Assembly: GCF_000718255.1 (NCBI RefSeq)
Contig: NZ_JOFJ01000004.1
Coordinates: 305,266 to 369,265 of the forward strand
DNA from: Spirillospora albida
GTDB lineage: Bacteria > Actinomycetota > Actinomycetes > Streptosporangiales > Streptosporangiaceae
DNA length: 64,000 nt
Direction: 5' to 3'
The first letter of the stretch is position 1. Every line of letters starts with the position of its first letter. The translations under genes and the position numbers were made by a program. The notes under the pieces are model-generated. The model was given only the letters and a program-made list of their open reading frames with translations, did not search any database and was not told the DNA's origin. This document shows positions 29,297 to 38,611 of the stretch, one piece after another.

Positions 29297-31600
29297 TCAG
29301 GGCTCGAGGGGCAGCTGGAACCAGACGGCCTTGCCGTCGGACGTCGGGCGCGCCCCCCAGCGGGTGGCGAGCTGGTCGACCAGGTAGAGGCCGCGGCCGC
29401 CCTCGTCGGTCTCGCCGGCGCTGCGGATCCGCGGCAGCCGCATGTCGGAGTCGAACACCTCGACCCACAGCGCGTCCGCGCCGCGCCGCAGCCGGAGCCG
29501 GAACTCCTTCGTCGGCGGTTCGCGGCGGCCGAGGTCGGCGCCGAGGTTCCAGTCGTCCTCGTCGAACGCGCCGAACGGGTCGGCGATCCGGTCGGTGTTG
29601 AACTGGACGGGCGCGGCCAGCGGCTCGCAGGCGCCCGGCCCGGCCGGCGCCGGGATCGGGACGACCGGTTCGCGGCGCGGCGCGGGCGTCGCGGTGGCGT
29701 GCAGGACGACGTTCGTCACGACCTCCGAGACCAGCAGGCACGCCAGTTCGGCCTGCTCGTCGCGCATCCCCCAGGACGCGAACGCGTCCGACGCCATCCG
29801 CCGCGCCTCCGACACCATGATCGGCTCGGCGGCGAAGGTGCGCTCGGCGACGGCGAGCTCGTCCGCGCAGGTGCGGATCACGACGATCGCGACGTCGTCG
29901 TCGATGTCGCCGGGAACGGCGTCGTAGGCCGCGTTCGCGACCGCCTCGACCCCGCCGCCCGCCGCCGCCTCGACGGCGGCGCGGATCTGCTCGCGGGCCT
30001 CCTCGCGCGAGTAGTACTCGCCGTTCTCCTTCGGCCGCCGGTCGATCAGTCCGTCGGTGTAGAGGACGAGCGTCGCGCCCGGCTTCAGCTCGGCGGTCTC
30101 CTCGTTGAACAGGATCTCGCCGCCCATGCCCGGGGCGCGGACGCCGAGCATGGCGCCCTCGCTCTCGAACGGAAGGTCGGTGACCTCGCCGTCCACGATG
30201 AGGAGCGGCGGGTCGTGCCCGGCGTTGGCGAACTCCAGGACCCGCGACCACGCGTCGTAGACGAAGTACGTGCAGGACACCAGCGGCGGGCGGACGAGGT
30301 CGTCGCTGTTCCAGCCGGACCGCATCCGCTCCGGCCGCGTCATCGTCCGGACCCATTCGTCCAGCTTGCGGAGGATGTCGGCGGGCGGCTTGTCGTCCTG
30401 CGCGAACGCCCGCAGCGCGGCGCGGAGCTGTCCCATGACGGCGGCGGCGCGGGCGCCGCGGCCCTCGACGTCCCCGATGACGAGCCCGACGCGGCCCGCC
30501 GACAGCGGGATCACGTCGTACCAGTCGCCGCCGACCTGCGTCTGTATGCCGTGCCCGTGCGATTCGAGCGGACGCGCCGGCTCGTACCGCCAGGCGATCT
30601 GCAGGCCGTCCAGCCGGGGCGGCCGGTCGCCGGGCAGCAGGTGCTTCTGGAACGCGAGCGCGGTGTCGCGCTCCTCCTCGAACAGCAGCGCGTTGTCGAC
30701 GGCGAGCGCGACCCGGCTGGCGATCGCGCCGAGCAGGTCGCGGTCGAACCCGTCGTAGTGGGGGTCGGGCCGCTTCGACAGGTTCGACAGGGCGAGGCTC
30801 ATCACGCCGAGCAGCTCGCCGCGCACCAGCAGCGGCGCGGAGATCACCGAGGTGATGCCCATCGCCTCGCCGAGCCGCTGCGACGACTCCGTCGGCGCGG
30901 CGAACCGGTGCTGGATCATGTCCTCGACGAGGACGGCGTCGCGGCGGCTCATCGCCTTCGCGGAGAAGTGCCCCGGCGGGTAGGAGACGGGCTCGCCGAC
31001 CTCCGCCCACGTGCCGGGGGGCGGCTCCCAGCCGCCCGCGTGCCGCGACACCCGCCGGTACAGCCGGTCGCCGCTGTAGAGGTCGATGAAGCAGTGGTCG
31101 GCGAACTGCGGGACGAGCGTGTCGGCGACCCGCCGCAGCGTGCTCTCCAGTTCGAGGGACCCGGCGAGCCGCTCCCCGATGCGCTCCATCAGGCCGTAGC
31201 GGTCCTGCTCGCGCTGGTTGGAGCGGAGCGCCTCGCGCGCGAAGATCACGACGCCGTCGACGGCCCCGGACGGGTGCCGCAGCGGCACCGCGTGCGCCCG
31301 CGTGTAGACGGTGCTGCCGTCCGCGCGCAGGTTGCAGAACGTGCCCTCCCAGACCCCGCCCTTCAGGACGTGCTTGGCGAGCTCGGTGGCCTGCTCGTGG
31401 TCCTCCTCGGAGATGCCGAGGGAGAGGATGGAGTGCCCGATGACCTCGTCGCCGCCGTAGCCGAACAGCTGCCGGGCGAAGTGGTTGCCGTAGATGACGT
31501 TGCTGAAGCGGTCGCAGACGACGACCGCCATCTCCATCTGGTTGAGGACGGTCTCCGGCGGCAGGCGCGCCTCCAAGGGCGCTTCCCCCCAACGCTTCAT
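29297..31600 (-). CDS. PAS-GAF-SpoIIE phosphatase-HATPase signalling protein
   Basis: A 767-aa multi-domain regulator of the partner-switching type. PAS covers about residues 15-115 (MAVVVCDRFSNVIYGN), GAF about 140-300, a PP2C/SpoIIE phosphatase about 320-550 (GGDWYDVIPL, VGLVIGDVEGRG, FANAGHDPPLL, LVLYTDGLIDRR, DIDDDVAIVVI), and a C-terminal RsbW-like HATPase about 570-767 (LVSEVVTNVVLHA, DEGGRGLYLVDQLATRWG). It would both dephosphorylate an anti-anti-sigma factor and bind or phosphorylate one. The HATPase has an unusual insertion of about 50 residues, Pro-rich then acidic, between its N-box and G-box. The ATG at 31600 is preceded by GGGGAG; the frame is open to 31636. Confidence 0.88.
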   Translation of the reverse strand: MKRWGEAPLEARLPPETVLNQMEMAVVVCDRFSNVIYGNHFARQLFGYGGDEVIGHSILSLGISEEDHEQATELAKHVLKGGVWEGTFCNLRADGSTVYTRAHAVPLRHPSGAVDGVVIFAREALRSNQREQDRYGLMERIGERLAGSLELESTLRRVADTLVPQFADHCFIDLYSGDRLYRRVSRHAGGWEPPPGTWAEVGEPVSYPPGHFSAKAMSRRDAVLVEDMIQHRFAAPTESSQRLGEAMGITSVISAPLLVRGELLGVMSLALSNLSKRPDPHYDGFDRDLLGAIASRVALAVDNALLFEEERDTALAFQKHLLPGDRPPRLDGLQIAWRYEPARPLESHGHGIQTQVGGDWYDVIPLSAGRVGLVIGDVEGRGARAAAVMGQLRAALRAFAQDDKPPADILRKLDEWVRTMTRPERMRSGWNSDDLVRPPLVSCTYFVYDAWSRVLEFANAGHDPPLLIVDGEVTDLPFESEGAMLGVRAPGMGGEILFNEETAELKPGATLVLYTDGLIDRRPKENGEYYSREEAREQIRAAVEAAAGGGVEAVANAAYDAVPGDIDDDVAIVVIRTCADELAVAERTFAAEPIMVSEARRMASDAFASWGMRDEQAELACLLVSEVVTNVVLHATATPAPRREPVVPIPAPAGPGACEPLAAPVQFNTDRIADPFGAFDEDDWNLGADLGRREPPTKEFRLRLRRGADALWVEVFDSDMRLPRIRSAGETDEGGRGLYLVDQLATRWGARPTSDGKAVWFQLPLEP

Positions 31601-31807
31601 CTCCCCATCCCGATCACAGAGCCGTCCCGGACGCACCCGACGGTGGCGCGGTGCCGCGGCCCGGCCGCCGCCCGCGTCCTCCCCGTCGTATTGAACGACG
31701 GAACGGCCACCGGGACACGCCCGAACGGCGCACCGGAACGGAGATCTTCGGTATAGACCGCGAAGGCGGAACGGGGCCCGCGCACGCCTGGCCCGCGCAC
31801 GTCCGGA

Positions 31808-31829
31808 CGGTCTGCGCGGGCGCAGACCG
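31808..31829 (-). terminator. Probable terminator of the DtxR-type gene
   Basis: CGGTCTGCG pairs with CGCAGACCG (9 bp) around a CGGG loop, 36 bp past the minus-strand stop at 31865. The rest of the 264-bp gap between 31601 and 31864 shows no other clear element. Confidence 0.5.
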
Positions 31830-31864
31830 GCGGGGCGGGGGCGGGGGCGGACACGCGGCGACGG

Positions 31865-32566
31865 TCAGCGCCTGCTGACGAAGACGTGCTCGGCGATGTC
31901 GCGCGGGAGCTCGGTCTCCGGTCCGTCGGCCTCGTCGTCACAGGTCACCCGCACCCCGTCGTCCGTCGCCCGAAGCGTCACCTCTCGTCCGGGTTGTATC
32001 CCCATGTGCTTGAGTCTAAGCATCAGATCGCTGTCGCTCTGGACCTGCTCGCTGATGCGCCGGACCACCGCGCCGGCCCCGGCGGGGCTCGCGACCGCGG
32101 TCATCACGGCGAGCGGGGCGGAGTCGGCGACGCCGCCGCGGCCCCCCAGTTCACCCAGACCGGGGATGGGGTTGCCGTGGGGGCAGGTGGTGGGGTTGTC
32201 CAGCAGCGCGACGATCCTGCGCTCGACGTCCTCCGACATGACGTGCTCCCACCGGCACGCCTCGATGTGGACGTCCTCCCAGGGCAGGCCGATGACGTTC
32301 ACCAGCAGGCATTCCGCCAGCCGGTGCTTGCGCATGACCCTGGTCGCGAGGCCACGGCCGCTATCGGTCAGTTCGAGGTGCCGATCGCCCTCGACCCGGA
32401 GGAGGCCGTCGCGCTCCATCCGCGCCACCGTCTGGCTCACCGTCGGACCGCTCTGGGACAGCCGTTCGGCGATGCGCGCGCGAAGAGGGATGATCCCTTC
32501 CTCTTCGAGTTCGAACACCGTCCGGAGATACATCTCGGTGGTGTCGATCAGGCCGTGTGAGGTCAC
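31865..32566 (-). CDS. dtxR: DtxR/IdeR-family metal-dependent repressor
   Basis: A 233-aa DtxR-family regulator, full length. The winged helix covers about residues 5-65 (LIDTTEMYLRTVFELEEEGI, RIAERLSQSGPTVSQTVARMERDGLL). The dimer and metal domain follows (EACRWEHVMSEDVERRIVALLDNPTTCPHGNPIPG), with His/Glu/Cys metal ligands in place. The C-terminal SH3-like (FeoA) domain ends the protein. It senses Fe(II) or Mn(II) and represses uptake genes. GTG 32566 has GGAGGGAG ahead. No iron uptake genes or iron-box palindrome were seen nearby. Confidence 0.92.
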   Translation of the reverse strand: MTSHGLIDTTEMYLRTVFELEEEGIIPLRARIAERLSQSGPTVSQTVARMERDGLLRVEGDRHLELTDSGRGLATRVMRKHRLAECLLVNVIGLPWEDVHIEACRWEHVMSEDVERRIVALLDNPTTCPHGNPIPGLGELGGRGGVADSAPLAVMTAVASPAGAGAVVRRISEQVQSDSDLMLRLKHMGIQPGREVTLRATDDGVRVTCDDEADGPETELPRDIAEHVFVSRR

Positions 32567-32672
32567 AGCTCCCTCCAGTCTTATGGCACCGAGTCTACGC
32601 GCTCCGGCAGCCCGTCGCGGGGCGTGAGCGAATATCGCGAGGGGCGCGGGCGGACGGCGCCCGCGCTTCCGG

Positions 32673-34007
32673 CTAGCCGCCCGGCGCGGCCGTCCGGGTG
32701 TCGTAGCGGAGCAGGGCCGGGACGGCCAGCGCCGCGACGACCACCAGCACCGCGCAGGCCAGCCCGCCGCCCACCCAGGACGCCGTCGCGCCGGCGACGC
32801 TCGCGGTCGCGCCCGCCCGCAGGTCGCCGAGCCGCGGCCCGCCCGCGACGACGACGGTGAACACGCCCTGAAGGCGCCCGCGCATCTCGTCCGGCGCGTA
32901 CGTCTGAAGCATCGTCTGGCGGAAGACGGCGGACACCAGGTCGGCGGCGCCGCCCGCCGCGAGCAGCGCGACGGCGAGCCACAGCTGCTCCGCGAGCCCG
33001 GCGGCGGCGACCGCCAGGCCCCAGACCACGATCGACGCGACCAGCGCGACGCCCTGCCGACGCACCCGCCCGATCCAGCCGGACGACAGCCCGCCGAGCA
33101 CGGCGCCGATCGCGATCGCCGCGAACAGCCAGCCGACCGCCGCCTCGCCCCCGTACCGCGTCTCGGCCAGCTCGGGGAACAGGGCGCGCGGCATCGCGAC
33201 CCCCATCGCGATGATGTCCACGACGAACGACATCAGCAGGACGGGCTGCGTCCACAGGTAGGCGAGACCGTCGATCACCGACCGGAGGCCGGGCGTGCCC
33301 GTGACGTCGCCGAGCGGCGGGATCGGCGGCAGCCGCAGTGCCGCGTACAGGGCGAGGGAGAACAGGACGGCGTCCAGCCCGTAGGCGGCCGCGTAGCCCC
33401 AGCGGGCGAGGAGCACGCCCGCGAGCAGCGGGCCGGCCAGCATCCCGACCTGGCTCGCGGTGAAGTTGAGGGTGTTGGCGGCCGGGACGAGCGGCTCGGC
33501 GACGAGCCGCGGGACGATCGCGCTGCGGGTCGGCGACGACACCGCGAACCCGGTGGCCTGCACCGCCACCACCGCCATGATCAGCGCCAGGCTCTCCAGC
33601 CCCAGCAGCGCCTGCGCGAGGAGCAGCAGGGTGGCGGCCCACATCACGCAGGACGCGGCGAACAGCAGCCTGCGCCGGTCCCTGTGGTCGGCGATCGCGC
33701 CGCCCCACAGGCCGAAGACGATCAGCGGGACCAGGTTGACGATCCCCAGCATGCCGACCCAGAGCGACGACCGGGTCATCTCCCACACCTGGACCGGGAC
33801 CGCCACGGCGGTGACCTGGAACCCGACGAAGGAGACGCCCTGCCCCATCCACAGCCGCCGGTAGGCGCCGTCGGCGAGGGGCCGCGTGTCGATCGCCACG
33901 CGGCGCAGCGCACTCCGCCGGGACGCCTTCACCCTGATCGTCTCGGCCCCGGCGCAGTGATCCTCGCCGGGCGCGTCCTGCGGGGTCGGCCGCTGCTCCG
34001 CGGTCAC
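32673..34007 (-). CDS. MFS transporter, enterobactin-exporter (EntS)-like
   Basis: A 444-aa major facilitator with about 12 membrane segments. The N-terminal half contains GFQVTAVAVPVQVWEMTRSSLWVGMLGIVNLVPLIVFGLWGGAIADHRDRRRLL, where GGAIADHRDRRR matches the MFS loop 2-3 signature. This pattern is typical of EntS/MFS_3 exporters. The start is GTG 34007, which overlaps the pdxH stop by 4 bp, so the two are translated together. Its substrate is unknown; the DtxR gene next door hints at siderophore export but is not evidence of it. Confidence 0.85.
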   Translation of the reverse strand: MTAEQRPTPQDAPGEDHCAGAETIRVKASRRSALRRVAIDTRPLADGAYRRLWMGQGVSFVGFQVTAVAVPVQVWEMTRSSLWVGMLGIVNLVPLIVFGLWGGAIADHRDRRRLLFAASCVMWAATLLLLAQALLGLESLALIMAVVAVQATGFAVSSPTRSAIVPRLVAEPLVPAANTLNFTASQVGMLAGPLLAGVLLARWGYAAAYGLDAVLFSLALYAALRLPPIPPLGDVTGTPGLRSVIDGLAYLWTQPVLLMSFVVDIIAMGVAMPRALFPELAETRYGGEAAVGWLFAAIAIGAVLGGLSSGWIGRVRRQGVALVASIVVWGLAVAAAGLAEQLWLAVALLAAGGAADLVSAVFRQTMLQTYAPDEMRGRLQGVFTVVVAGGPRLGDLRAGATASVAGATASWVGGGLACAVLVVVAALAVPALLRYDTRTAAPGG

Positions 34008-34693
34008 GGCGACAGCCGCTCGATCACCCAGTCCCCCTCCGCGTCCCCGTCCGCGCGGCGGTAGCGGATGCGGTCGTGCAGGCGGTCCGGGCGGCCCTGC
34101 CAGAACTCGATCGCCTCCGGGACGAGCCGGTACCCGCCCCAGAAGTCGGGCAGCGGAACGGCGTCGCCCGGCGATCCGGAGCCCTCCGGGCCCGCGCCGG
34201 GATCGGGCCAGCGCTCGGCCAGCTCCGCGAACCGCCGCACCAGGACGTCCCGTCCCTCGATCACCGCCGACTGCTCCTCGCTCGCCCACGCGCCCAGCCG
34301 CGACCCGTAGGGACGCGTCCGGAAGTACGTGGCCGACTCGTCCCTCGGCAGCTCGTGCACCGGTCCCGACGCGCGCAGCTGCCGGTGCATCGCGTGCCAC
34401 GGGAACACGACGGCCGCGCGGGGGTTCTCCGCGAGGTCGCGGCCCTTCAGCGACGTCCGGTTGGTGAAGAAGCGCAGGCCCTGCGGCCCGTACCCCTTCA
34501 GCAGGACGGTCCGGGCGCTCGGCGTCCCGTCGGCGGACGCGGTGGCGAGCACCATCGCGTTCGGTTCGGGCAGGCCGAAGGCGTGCGCGTCGGCGAACCA
34601 GCGGGCGAACAGCGCCAGCGGGTCGGCGGGCAGCGCGTCCTCGGCCAGCTCACCGCCCTCGTAGGCGCGGCGGAGCCCGGCCGGGTCGGGCAT
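34004..34693 (-). CDS. pdxH: Pyridoxamine/pyridoxine 5'-phosphate oxidase
   Basis: The FMN enzyme making pyridoxal 5'-phosphate, 229 aa. Signatures: MVLATASADGTPSARTVLLKGYGPQGLRFFTNRTSLKGRDL at about residues 46-86, AVVFPWHAMHRQLRASGPV, and the C-terminal FWQGRPDRLHDRIRYRR with VIERLSP at the end. The frame is open to 34762; ATG 34693 gives the family start and GTG 34705 is an alternative. It shares a coupled unit with the MFS exporter downstream and is divergent from citrate synthase. Confidence 0.93.
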   Translation of the reverse strand: MPDPAGLRRAYEGGELAEDALPADPLALFARWFADAHAFGLPEPNAMVLATASADGTPSARTVLLKGYGPQGLRFFTNRTSLKGRDLAENPRAAVVFPWHAMHRQLRASGPVHELPRDESATYFRTRPYGSRLGAWASEEQSAVIEGRDVLVRRFAELAERWPDPGAGPEGSGSPGDAVPLPDFWGGYRLVPEAIEFWQGRPDRLHDRIRYRRADGDAEGDWVIERLSP

Positions 34694-34832
34694 GGGGGAG
34701 TCCACGGCATCTGAGCCTCTCACCAGGGCATTGTGCACTCTGCGGGGACCCTGGGTACTCACCGGTAGGGCGGACAGGGTTCAATGGCACGGCTACCGCC
34801 TTATCACTCTTGGGGACGAAAGGCAGGACGAC

Positions 34833-35945
34833 ATGTCCGACTTCAAACCCGGTCTCGAGGGGGTCGTGGCCTTCGAGACCGAGATCGCCGAACCGGACAA
34901 GGAGGGCGGCGCCCTCCGCTACCGGGGCGTCGACATCGAGGAGCTCGTCGGCCGCGTCTCCTTCGGCGACGCCTGGGGCCTCCTCGTGGACGACAGCTTC
35001 GACCCGGGCCTCGCCCCGGCGGACCCCCACCTCCTCCCGGTCACGTCCGGCGACGTCCGCGTGGACGTGCAGGCCGCGCTCCCGACCCTCGCCCCCGCGT
35101 ACGGGATGCGCCCGCTGCTGGACATCTCCGACGAGGAGGCCCGCGCCGACCTCGCCCGCGTCTCGGTGACCGCCCTGTCGTTCGTGGCCCAGTCCGCGCG
35201 CGGCCTCGGCGTCCCGATGGTCCCGCAGAGCCGGATCGACGAGGCCGAGACCATCACCGAGCGGTTCATGGTCCGCTGGCGCGGTGAGCCCGACCCGAAG
35301 CACGTCCGGGCCATCGACGCGTACTGGGTCTCCGCCGCCGAGCACGGCCTCAACGCCTCCACGTTCACGGCGCGCGTCATCGCCTCCACCGGCGCGGACG
35401 TCGCGGCCGGCATCTCCGGCGCGATCGGGGCCATGTCGGGCCCGCTGCACGGCGGCGCCCCGGCCCGCGTCCTGCCGATGATCGAGAAGGTCGAGCGGCT
35501 CGGCGACGCCCGCAAGGTCGTCAAGGACATCCTCGACTCCGGCGACCGGCTGATGGGCTTCGGCCACCGCGTCTACCGCGCCGAGGACCCCCGCGCCCGT
35601 GTGCTCCGGCGTACCGCCAGGGAACTCGAGGCGCCGCGCTTCGAGGCCGCCAAGGCCCTGGAGGACGCCGCGCTCGCCGAGCTGCGGGAGCGCCGCCCCG
35701 ACCGCGCGATCGAGACCAACGTCGAGTTCTGGGCCGCCGTCATCCTGGACTTCGCCGACGTCCCCACCGCGATGATGCCCGCGATGTTCACCTGCGGCCG
35801 CACCGCCGGCTGGGCCGCGCACATCCTGGAGCAGAAGCGCACCGGACGCCTCGTCCGCCCGAGCGCCCGCTACACGGGCCCCGGCACCCGCTCCCTCGGC
35901 GACGTCGCCGGTGCGGCGAAGGTCCTCAAGCGGAACGAGGGCTGA
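34833..35945 (+). CDS. citA: Citrate synthase (type 2, short form)
   Basis: A 370-aa citrate synthase of the short actinobacterial form, condensing acetyl-CoA and oxaloacetate. Active-site regions: HGLNASTFTARVIASTGAD (His about 185), SGPLHGGAPARVL (His about 212), MGFGHRVYRAEDPRA (His about 251) and the Asp/Glu in ETNVEFWAAVILDFADVP (about residues 291-308). The ATG at 34833 is preceded by GGCAGGA; the open frame back to 34692 lies in the divergent promoter with pdxH. It is followed by a perfect terminator. Confidence 0.93.
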   Translation: MSDFKPGLEGVVAFETEIAEPDKEGGALRYRGVDIEELVGRVSFGDAWGLLVDDSFDPGLAPADPHLLPVTSGDVRVDVQAALPTLAPAYGMRPLLDISDEEARADLARVSVTALSFVAQSARGLGVPMVPQSRIDEAETITERFMVRWRGEPDPKHVRAIDAYWVSAAEHGLNASTFTARVIASTGADVAAGISGAIGAMSGPLHGGAPARVLPMIEKVERLGDARKVVKDILDSGDRLMGFGHRVYRAEDPRARVLRRTARELEAPRFEAAKALEDAALAELRERRPDRAIETNVEFWAAVILDFADVPTAMMPAMFTCGRTAGWAAHILEQKRTGRLVRPSARYTGPGTRSLGDVAGAAKVLKRNEG

Positions 35946-35971
35946 TCCGGCCCCTCCCCCCGCATCGACCT

Positions 35972-35999
35972 CGAGGCCCCCGGTTCGCCGGGGGCCTCG
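35972..35999 (+). terminator. Terminator of the citrate synthase gene
   Basis: CGAGGCCCCCGG pairs perfectly with CCGGGGGCCTCG (12 bp) around a stable TTCG tetraloop, 27 bp after the stop. Confidence 0.85.
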
Positions 36000-36039
36000 C
36001 CCGTTCCCGGCGCGACCGCGTTCTTGCCATGATGGGCGC

Positions 36040-36378
36040 GTGAATCGCGACATGGACGACGAACCTCTCGAAGGCGACATCGGTCCCGCCGCGCGTCCGG
36101 ACGAGCCCGCGCGCAGGGCGTCCACGGCCGCCGAGGAGATGCGGCGGCACGAGGCGGAGCGGGAGGCGCGCCGGCGGCGGACGAACGCCGTGTCGGGGCG
36201 CGTCGCGGCCCTCCTCGTCGCGGCCCTCCTCGCGTTCCTCGCCTACGACTCGGTCCGGACCGCCGTCGAGGCGCACTCGCGGGGCGACGACTGGATCTAT
36301 CCGCCCGCCGTCATCGCCGCCGTGTGCGGTTGCGCACTATCGGCCCTGGTCGCCTGGACGATCAAGCGGGGCGGGTAG
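36040..36378 (+). CDS. Small membrane protein with acidic N-terminus
   Basis: A 112-aa unrecognised protein. The first 55 residues are charged and helical (EEMRRHEAEREARRRRTN), followed by two membrane helices (about residues 56-74, VAALLVAALLAFLAY, and 88-107, PAVIAAVCGCALSALVAWTI). GTG 36040 or ATG 36052 could be the start. It lies 9 bp before serC on the same strand, so the two may be cotranscribed. Confidence 0.6.
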   Translation: MNRDMDDEPLEGDIGPAARPDEPARRASTAAEEMRRHEAEREARRRRTNAVSGRVAALLVAALLAFLAYDSVRTAVEAHSRGDDWIYPPAVIAAVCGCALSALVAWTIKRGG

Positions 36379-36387
36379 CCTTCTCGC

Positions 36388-37527
36388 GTGACCGAGAGCG
36401 CGAATCCAGCCATTGCCATCCCCGCCGACCTCAAGCCCTCCGACGGCCGCTTCGGATGCGGTCCGTCCAAGGTGCGTCCCGAGCAGCTCGCCGCGCTCGC
36501 GGAGTCCGGCTCGACCTACCTGGGCACCTCCCACCGGCAGAAGCCGGTGAAGTCCCTGGTCGGGCGGGTCCGCGCGGGCCTCGCGGAGCTGTTCTCCCTG
36601 CCCGAGGGGTACGAGGTCCTGCTCAGCAACGGCGGCACCACCGCGTTCTGGGACGCCGCCGCGTTCGGGCTCGTCCGGGAGCGGTCCCAGCACCTGGTGT
36701 TCGGCGAGTTCTCCGGCAAGTTCGCCAAGGTCACCGGCGGCGCCCCGTGGCTCGGCGACCCGACCGTCGTCTCCGCGGCCCCAGGCTCGCTGCCCGAGGC
36801 GTCCGCCGAGGAGGGCGTGGACGTCTACGCGTTCACCCACAACGAGACCTCGACCGGCGTCGCGATGCGGATCGAGCGCCCGGCGGGCACGAGCGCCGAC
36901 GACGCGCTCGTGCTGGTGGACGCCACGTCCGGCGCGGGCGGCCTGCCCGTGGACGTCAGCGAGACCGACGTGTACTACTTCGCGCCGCAGAAGTGCTTCG
37001 CGTCCGACGGCGGCCTGTGGGTGGCGCTCGCGTCCCCGGCGGCGCTGGCGCGGATCGACGAGATCGCCTCGTCCGACCGGTACGTGCCGGAGTTCTTCAA
37101 CCTGAAGACGGTCGTCGACAACTCCGCCAAGGACCAGACCTACAACACGCCCGCCGTGGCGACGCTGCTGCTATTGGCCGAGCAGATCGAGTGGATGAAC
37201 GGCCAGGGCGGGCTCGCCTGGACGACCGCGCGCACCGCCGACTCGTCGCAGCGGCTCTACACCTGGGCCGAGAAGACGTCCTACACGACGCCGTTCGTGG
37301 CGGACCCGGCGCACCGCTCGCAGGTCGTCGGCACGGTCGACTTCGCCGACGGCATCGACGCCGCCGCCGTCGCGAAGGTGCTGCGGGCCAACGGGATCGT
37401 CGACACCGAGCCGTACCGGAAGCTGGGCCGCAACCAGCTGCGCGTCGCGATGTTCCCGGCGATCGACCCGGCCGACGTCGAGGCCCTCACCGCCTGCATC
37501 GACCACGTCGTAGAGAGGCTGTCTTAA
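36388..37527 (+). CDS. serC: Phosphoserine aminotransferase, actinobacterial type
   Basis: A 379-aa PLP-dependent aminotransferase making phosphoserine from 3-phosphohydroxypyruvate in serine synthesis, or acting in B6 synthesis. It has the actinobacterial SerC pattern: FGCGPSKVRPEQL at the start, LGTSHRQKPVKSLV, NGGTTAFWDAAAFGL, and the PLP lysine in YYFAPQKCFASDGGLW (Lys about residue 198). The C-terminus with YRKLGRNQLRVAMFP binds the substrate carboxylate. GTG 36388 is supported by the preceding small gene's spacing. The link to pdxH at 34 kb is only by distance. Confidence 0.93.
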   Translation: MTESANPAIAIPADLKPSDGRFGCGPSKVRPEQLAALAESGSTYLGTSHRQKPVKSLVGRVRAGLAELFSLPEGYEVLLSNGGTTAFWDAAAFGLVRERSQHLVFGEFSGKFAKVTGGAPWLGDPTVVSAAPGSLPEASAEEGVDVYAFTHNETSTGVAMRIERPAGTSADDALVLVDATSGAGGLPVDVSETDVYYFAPQKCFASDGGLWVALASPAALARIDEIASSDRYVPEFFNLKTVVDNSAKDQTYNTPAVATLLLLAEQIEWMNGQGGLAWTTARTADSSQRLYTWAEKTSYTTPFVADPAHRSQVVGTVDFADGIDAAAVAKVLRANGIVDTEPYRKLGRNQLRVAMFPAIDPADVEALTACIDHVVERLS

Positions 37528-37614
37528 CTGCGATCGCCGCATCGCTCCGACTCGCCCAGGGGCTCGCTGCGCGATCGCGACGGTGGGGGTCACTGACGGC
37601 TGAGGTGCCCCTCC

Positions 37615-38544
37615 CTACCCGACGGAAACAAGTTCGCCGCGGGTGAGGGAGGGCAGGTCGGCCACACGGTGGCGGAGGCGTGCGCGGTCGCGTTCCTCGT
37701 CGGCGGGAGTGAAGCCCGTCCAGACGCGGGGGTCGAGGTCGAAGTCGCGGGCCGTCGGGACGAAGTCGGCCCGCGTCAGGATCTGCGGGCGGCCGCCCGG
37801 CCGGGCGGGTCCTATCCGCAGGTAGGTGCCCTCGTCGAGCTGGACGGCGGTGACGAACCGCGTCCGGGTGTGCCGCTGGATCTCCCGGAACCAGCGCGGG
37901 TTCGACGCCCAGTAGAAGTTCTGCGCGGTGTCGACGGCCACGGTCAGCGGGCTGAGCGCGGCGCGCGCGAGGTGGACGGTGCCGGGCCGGTCGCGGTCGG
38001 CCCAGGCGAGGGCGGCGCGTCCGACGATGCTCTCCAGCGCGGCGACGACGCCGGCCGCCGTACGGCGGCGCGACAGGAGCTGGAAGACCGGCTCGCTGTC
38101 GGTGGTGCCGAGGGCGGGCGGCAGCGCGAACCGGGTTCGCAGGTCGTCGGCGTCCACGTCGCCGTTGTGGGTGGCGACGATCCCGCCGGGGAGCACCATC
38201 GGGCTCGCGTTCACGAGGGCGTAGGGCGAGCCCTGCGTGGCCCAGCGGGTGTGGCCGAGCGCGATCGGCGCCCGGTCGAGCTCGGCGAGCAGGTCGTGGC
38301 GCCAGATCCCGGAGAAGCGGCCGCGTCCCTTCACGACGCGGCAGCCGCCGTGCCGGACGTCGGAGCGCCGGTCGTCCTCCCCCAGGACGACCGGCTCCTC
38401 CCCCGGCGGATCGCCGAACAGGGCCATTCCCGCCGCGTCGCGGCCGCGCTCCTCGGCGAGCGCGCCCAGCGCCACGAACGCGTCCGATACCCGTTCCGGG
38501 TGGTCGTCCCCCGGCGCTCGCACCATCCCGAACAATCCGCACAT
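37615..38544 (-). CDS. Class II (Ntn) glutamine amidotransferase
   Basis: A 309-aa stand-alone glutaminase-fold protein. MCGLFG at the N-terminus places a Cys nucleophile at residue 2 after Met removal. ALGHTRWATQGSP at about residues 87-99 and THNGDVDADDLRTRF at about 115-129 are the glutamine-binding loops, as in GlmS and PurF glutaminase domains. No synthase domain follows; the C-terminal 100 residues are specific (FYWASNPRWFREIQRHTRTRFVT). ATG 38544 is fixed by the required Cys. By fold it releases ammonia from glutamine or acts on a gamma-glutamyl amide for an unknown partner. Confidence 0.8.
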   Translation of the reverse strand: MCGLFGMVRAPGDDHPERVSDAFVALGALAEERGRDAAGMALFGDPPGEEPVVLGEDDRRSDVRHGGCRVVKGRGRFSGIWRHDLLAELDRAPIALGHTRWATQGSPYALVNASPMVLPGGIVATHNGDVDADDLRTRFALPPALGTTDSEPVFQLLSRRRTAAGVVAALESIVGRAALAWADRDRPGTVHLARAALSPLTVAVDTAQNFYWASNPRWFREIQRHTRTRFVTAVQLDEGTYLRIGPARPGGRPQILTRADFVPTARDFDLDPRVWTGFTPADEERDRARLRHRVADLPSLTRGELVSVG

Positions 38545-38611
38545 GTTGGATGAGATGCGCATCATGGGCGGCGGGTTCGCGGCGGTCACGCCGCCGAATA
38601 AGCTCGGGGGC

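Noticed and set aside
31601..34007. Iron-box palindrome or siderophore genes linked to the DtxR-type regulator
   Set aside because: I looked for a TTAGGTTAGGCTAACC-like site around the regulator and MFS gene and found none.
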